DNA of 64,000 nucleotides from Algoriphagus iocasae. GTDB lineage: Bacteria > Bacteroidota > Bacteroidia > Cytophagales > Cyclobacteriaceae. A model generated the notes under the pieces. It was given only the letters and a program-made list of their open reading frames with translations, did no database searches and was not told where the DNA came from. Below, piece by piece: positions 60,901 to 64,000 of this stretch (within the stretch, counting starts at the first letter, position 1; each line of letters begins with the position of its first letter). The stretch covers positions 1-64,000 of the forward strand of contig NZ_JACIJO010000004.1 of NCBI RefSeq assembly GCF_014206875.1. The letters run 5' to 3'. The translations under genes and the position numbers were made by a program.

Positions 60901-61110
60901 ATGTCAACAAAAAAAGATTGGTCTGAAGCAGAAAATCAAATTCACCAAATAATTTCAAAAACAGAGCTTTCCCATGAAATCAAATGGGGAATGCCAGTTT
61001 ACACTAATCAAGTCTTAGGCACTGCACAAAAAGGCAAGACAAAAGCCATGAGGCAATGGCGTTATGAAAACACCGATGAATTAGAGGATTCAAAAATCCT
61101 GCACCATTAA
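60901..61110 (+). pseudogene. DUF1801 gene with internal deletion
   Basis: 69-codon frame. KKDWSEAENQIHQIISKTELSHEIKWGMPVYTNQ matches the first part of DUF1801 proteins and KGKTKAMRQWRYENTDEL matches a later part (normally EGKTKALRQ...), but the ~40 residues between them are missing and the C-terminus stops early. The frame is preserved across the junction. It is probably a non-functional remnant, although a short product could still be made. Confidence 0.6.
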
Positions 61111-61163
61111 CCCAATTCACATCCCAAAAGAGTAATTTTTCTCTTTAAAATTCATTAAAAAAT

Positions 61164-61817
61164 ATGAAAGTAATCATCACAGGAGCAACAGGCATGGTAG
61201 GTGAGGGCGTATTGCTAGAGTGTCTGCAAAATGATTTAGTATCAAAAATACTGGTTGTAGGAAGAAAAACTTGTTCGATGTCTCATCCTAAGCTTTCTGA
61301 ATTAATTGTTCCTGATTTTTTAAAAATAGGAGATTTTGCCTCTGAGTTGACTGGATATGATGCATGCTTTTTCTGTGCCGGCATCAGTTCTGTTGGGCTT
61401 AAAGAACCCGAATACACCGTAATCACCTACGATACTACCCTAGCTTTTGCAAAAACTTTGATTGCATTAAATTCTAACTTGGTCTTTAACTTTGTTTCGG
61501 GCCAAGCAACGGATAGTTCAGAGAAAGGGAGGTCGATGTGGGCGAGAGTCAAAGGCAAGACCGAAAACGACTTGATGAAGTTAGGTTTCAAAGGACAATT
61601 TAATTTCCGGCCAGGTGCAATGACACCTATGACAGGCCAGACTCGAGCGAAAACATTGTATACCATAATTGCCAAAGTAGCCAATTTCCTTGTCCCAAAA
61701 ATGGTTTTGAACATCAAAGACATCGGAAAAGCTATGATCCATTCTGTAGCTTATGGTTATCCAAAACAGGTCCTCGAAGTGGCAGATATCAGGGTTTTAG
61801 CAAAGAAAACCAGCTAA
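61164..61817 (+). CDS. NAD(P)-binding atypical SDR (HTATIP2/NAD-epimerase-like)
   Basis: 217 residues. N-terminal nucleotide motif VIITGATGMVGEGVLLECL, VVGRKT, DACFFCAGISSVG and a C-terminal half without the classic YxxxK; instead RSMWARVKGKTENDLMKLGF occupies the position. FNFRPGAMTPM is the usual substrate-loop start. It resembles the small oxidoreductases that Bacteroidota annotate as NAD-dependent epimerase or HTATIP2-like. Reaction unknown. Confidence 0.82.
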   Translation: MKVIITGATGMVGEGVLLECLQNDLVSKILVVGRKTCSMSHPKLSELIVPDFLKIGDFASELTGYDACFFCAGISSVGLKEPEYTVITYDTTLAFAKTLIALNSNLVFNFVSGQATDSSEKGRSMWARVKGKTENDLMKLGFKGQFNFRPGAMTPMTGQTRAKTLYTIIAKVANFLVPKMVLNIKDIGKAMIHSVAYGYPKQVLEVADIRVLAKKTS

Positions 61818-61876
61818 TCGCTCATGATGAAAAAACAGCATTAAATTAGTTTATTCAACTTCTTCCTTTCTTCTCT

Positions 61877-63052
61877 TTGAAAAATCGGATCCTTTTACTC
61901 ATAATTTATTTCGCATTTATTAGCCTTGGACTACCTGATGCCCTTTTAGGTTCTGCTTGGCCTGCAATGTTTGGGGATTTAAAAGTACCTGTTTCCTATG
62001 CAGGAATCATATCCATGATAGTTGCCGCTGGAACAGTAATTTCCAGCCTGTTCAGCGGAAGTTTGATTCAAAAATTCGGGGAGGCAAAAGTGACCACTTT
62101 TAGTGTATTTCTAACAGCCATTGCTTTGATGGGATTTGCCTATTCCCATCAATTTATATTCCTCTGCTTATTGGCCATTCCTTTGGGATTGGGAGCGGGA
62201 AGTGTTGATGCCGCACTAAACAATTATGTGGCTCTCCATTATCAAGCAAAACACATGAATTGGCTCCATAGCTTTTGGGGAATTGGTGCTGCGATAGGAC
62301 CGATGATCATGGCCGGTTATTTTGCAAATGGAGGAGTATGGACACAGGGATACCATACGATTGCTTGGATTCAGTTGGGTTTAGTGGTTGTTTTACTACT
62401 TTCCCTTCCCTTGTGGATCCAACAAAAAGAGTCAGATGACGCAGCTAAAAACAAGGATACTAAAAGTTTATTTAGTTTAATAAAAAGCATACCTGGGTTA
62501 AAACAAGCCTTGTTGGTTTTCTTTTGTTACTGTACCATTGAGGCTAGTTTTGGCCTATGGGGAGCTAGTTTTTTGGTATTTGAAAAGGGCTTTGCTGCAG
62601 ACAAGGCTGCGAGATTGGTCTCGCTTTATTATATAGGAATTACATCAGGAAGATTCCTTTCCGGCTTTTTAACACATTATTTTTCGAACCGACAGTTGAT
62701 TTATATAGGACAGGGTGTAATTGCAGTTGGAATAATTTTATTTCTTCTTCCACCAGAATCAGTCCTTTTGCCAGGATTTCTATTAATCGGATTGGGTTGT
62801 GCTCCCATTTTTCCAAGTCTATTGCATGAAACACCCAGAAATTTTGGCAAACAACATTCCCAAAAAATTATGGGTCTCCAAATGGCTAGTGCTTATGTTG
62901 GAATCACCCTTATGCCATTTGTTTTTGGGGAAATCTCAACGATTACTGGGTATTCATTTTTATTGCCATTCTTGGGAATTTTCCTTTTTGTTATGTTCTT
63001 CTTGACAAGAATTTTGAATCGAAAATCAGATCAGAATGACCATGCTATTTGA
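61877..63052 (+). CDS. Major facilitator superfamily transporter
   Basis: 391 residues from TTG 61877, 12 transmembrane segments by eye. It begins ILLLIIYFAFISLGLPDALLGSAWPAMFGDL, with LGLPDALLGSAWP typical for the FucP/YbjJ-like sugar-porter branch; the loop 2-3 region reads LIQKFGEAKVTTFSVF. WLHSFWGIGAAIGPMIMAGYFANG and GRFLSGFLTHYFSNRQLIYIGQ follow. Substrate unknown, possibly a sugar given the neighbouring isomerase. TTG is used because no ATG precedes TM1. Confidence 0.87.
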   Translation: MKNRILLLIIYFAFISLGLPDALLGSAWPAMFGDLKVPVSYAGIISMIVAAGTVISSLFSGSLIQKFGEAKVTTFSVFLTAIALMGFAYSHQFIFLCLLAIPLGLGAGSVDAALNNYVALHYQAKHMNWLHSFWGIGAAIGPMIMAGYFANGGVWTQGYHTIAWIQLGLVVVLLLSLPLWIQQKESDDAAKNKDTKSLFSLIKSIPGLKQALLVFFCYCTIEASFGLWGASFLVFEKGFAADKAARLVSLYYIGITSGRFLSGFLTHYFSNRQLIYIGQGVIAVGIILFLLPPESVLLPGFLLIGLGCAPIFPSLLHETPRNFGKQHSQKIMGLQMASAYVGITLMPFVFGEISTITGYSFLLPFLGIFLFVMFFLTRILNRKSDQNDHAI

Positions 63053-63084
63053 TTTATTTTAAGAGATTTCAAGGGAATTCAAAT

Positions 63085-63117
63085 AAAAAATGGTCTGCTT
63101 TAAACAGACCATTTTTT
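63085..63117. terminator. Bidirectional terminator
   Basis: Arms AAAAAATGGTCTG and CAGACCATTTTTT with a 7-nt loop between the convergent MFS and TIM-barrel genes. Confidence 0.93.
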
Positions 63118-63168
63118 GATTTATTAGGACCTGAAATCCAAAATAGAATTAATGAATAGTTATCTCAT

Positions 63169-64000
63169 TTACAATCCATACTTCTCTCCCATTCCCTTGA
63201 TTAGCTCAAACCCTTTTTCGGCCATATCCCAAGGCTCAGAGAAATTCCTCCACACCCCGATGGAATTGGCAAATGCAGGATCATTTCTGGTAAATCCTTC
63301 GATGGTCAACCAACCTTTGTAGTTCACATCGGCCAAGGCTTTAAACGTTTCATCAAAGTTCACATGGCCCGAACCTGGGGTTCCACGATCATTCTCGGAA
63401 ATATGGAAATGTCCTAATTGAGGAGCTATGAACTTAATGGCATCACCAAGCTTTTTTTCTTCAATATTCGCATGGTGGGTATCAAACATAGCTTGCACAT
63501 TCGAATGATTTACCTTTTTGAGCAAGTAAGAAAGTTGCTGCATGGTATTGCAGAGATAGCACTCAAATCGATTTAGTGCTTCTGGAGTCAACAATACTCC
63601 AGCATCTTTTGCATAATCGGCAACTCCATTTAATACTTCTGCAGACCAATTGTACTCGTCTTCTATTGGTTCACGCGATGCAAAAACTGTAAAAGCAGAA
63701 TGAAATGGACCGCAAAGGACCTGAGCGTTTAGATCATTCGCCCGGTCAATCACCCATTTGAGTTGCTCGCTTGCGGCAGCTCTGATTTTGGTATCTGGGG
63801 AAATCGGATTTTGTTCCGGACCCATCACAGTAACTGCAGTTACTTCCAAACCTATGTCTGCACAATGATTACCGATCATTTTAAAGGATTCTTCAGGTGA
63901 ACCCCCTATAAAAAATTCTGCTCCATCGTATCCGATTTTCTTTAATCGATCCAATACAGGCAATAAATTCTCAGACATTTCTGCTGACCAAGCCAGCACA
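63169..64000 (-). CDS. Sugar phosphate isomerase/epimerase (tagatose/psicose 3-epimerase-like), partial
   Basis: The frame is open to the window edge; ~277 residues are visible and the true start may lie outside. TIM barrel with Glu/Asp/His metal positions: GYDGAEFFIGGSP, QVLCGPFHSAFTVF, LLTPEALNRFECYLCNT, VQAMFDTHHANIEEK, LGHFHISENDRGTPGSGHVNF and GWLTIEGFTRND. The HISENDRGTPGSGHVNF and TPEALNRFE motifs are typical of D-tagatose/D-psicose 3-epimerases. No signal peptide is seen in this part, in contrast to the two exported barrels. Confidence 0.85.
   Translation of the reverse strand, partial: VLAWSAEMSENLLPVLDRLKKIGYDGAEFFIGGSPEESFKMIGNHCADIGLEVTAVTVMGPEQNPISPDTKIRAAASEQLKWVIDRANDLNAQVLCGPFHSAFTVFASREPIEDEYNWSAEVLNGVADYAKDAGVLLTPEALNRFECYLCNTMQQLSYLLKKVNHSNVQAMFDTHHANIEEKKLGDAIKFIAPQLGHFHISENDRGTPGSGHVNFDETFKALADVNYKGWLTIEGFTRNDPAFANSIGVWRNFSEPWDMAEKGFELIKGMGEKYGL

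Noticed and set aside
1..64000. tRNA, rRNA, riboswitch or phage genes
   Set aside because: I looked for cloverleaf-like stems, rRNA core words and phage structural or integrase proteins and saw none; a covariance-model scan would be needed to exclude small RNAs.

Overview
The window looks like chromosomal DNA of a Bacteroidota bacterium, most likely of the order Cytophagales (Cyclobacteriaceae / Algoriphagus-like). This is inferred from protein families, not from a marker gene: an RhaEW-type rhamnose enzyme next to a GntR regulator and LutABC, many Sec lipoproteins, PVC-type dehydrogenase and VCBS proteins, DUF2911, DUF2490 and HTTM proteins, Bacteroidota-type REP-associated transposases, moderate to low GC and few purine-rich ribosome binding sites. 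No rRNA, tRNA, CRISPR array, integrase or phage gene was seen.

Layout. 1-5.5 kb: the end of an L-rhamnose catabolic operon (aldolase/lactaldehyde dehydrogenase end, GntR regulator, FGGY kinase) running into lutABC, so rhamnose-derived lactaldehyde can go to lactate and then pyruvate. 5.5-14 kb: AlkB-like dioxygenase, VOC protein, NHL beta-propeller, a secreted sugar-isomerase-like TIM barrel, DUF2911, a very large lipoprotein (SGNH + PVC propeller + HEAT + cytochrome c) and a VCBS protein. 14-20.1 kb: same-strand genes of mostly unknown function, several separated by imperfect inverted repeats that resemble integron attC sites although no integrase is present. A DUF1003-MscS pair sits inside. 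20.3-25 kb: GH18 hydrolase, sulfatase, DUF1593 protein.

25-31 kb is a repeat-rich island: a lone HEPN-like gene, a frameshifted REP-associated tyrosine transposase flanked by palindromes, the remnant of a second copy, and many short REP-like motifs. 28-38.7 kb carries envelope genes (porin-like barrel, DUF2490, M23 peptidase, AI-2E permease, a second secreted TIM barrel, erythromycin-esterase-like protein) plus gene relics. 39-42 kb is a compact trio with an HTTM membrane protein and a PYROXD2-like oxidoreductase. 42-54.5 kb holds a sortilin-like propeller, an ornithine-cyclodeaminase-family enzyme, an M20 peptidase, a molybdopterin oxidoreductase with its cytochrome b, a phosphoesterase, and a D-amino-acid oxidase / D-aminoacylase-like pair. 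54.6-64 kb holds a cysteine-less thioredoxin-fold lipoprotein, a TPR histidine kinase with its NarL-type regulator, an arsR-arsM operon with a clear operator, a deleted DUF1801 gene, an NAD-binding protein, an MFS transporter and a third TIM-barrel isomerase running off the end.

The most unusual signals are (i) the attC-like cassette arrangement at 14.1-20.1 kb, (ii) a three-copy structured ~150-bp repeat at 29.3, 37.3 and 60.8 kb, and (iii) the RAYT/REP island. All functional calls come from reading motifs by eye; no database search was run.
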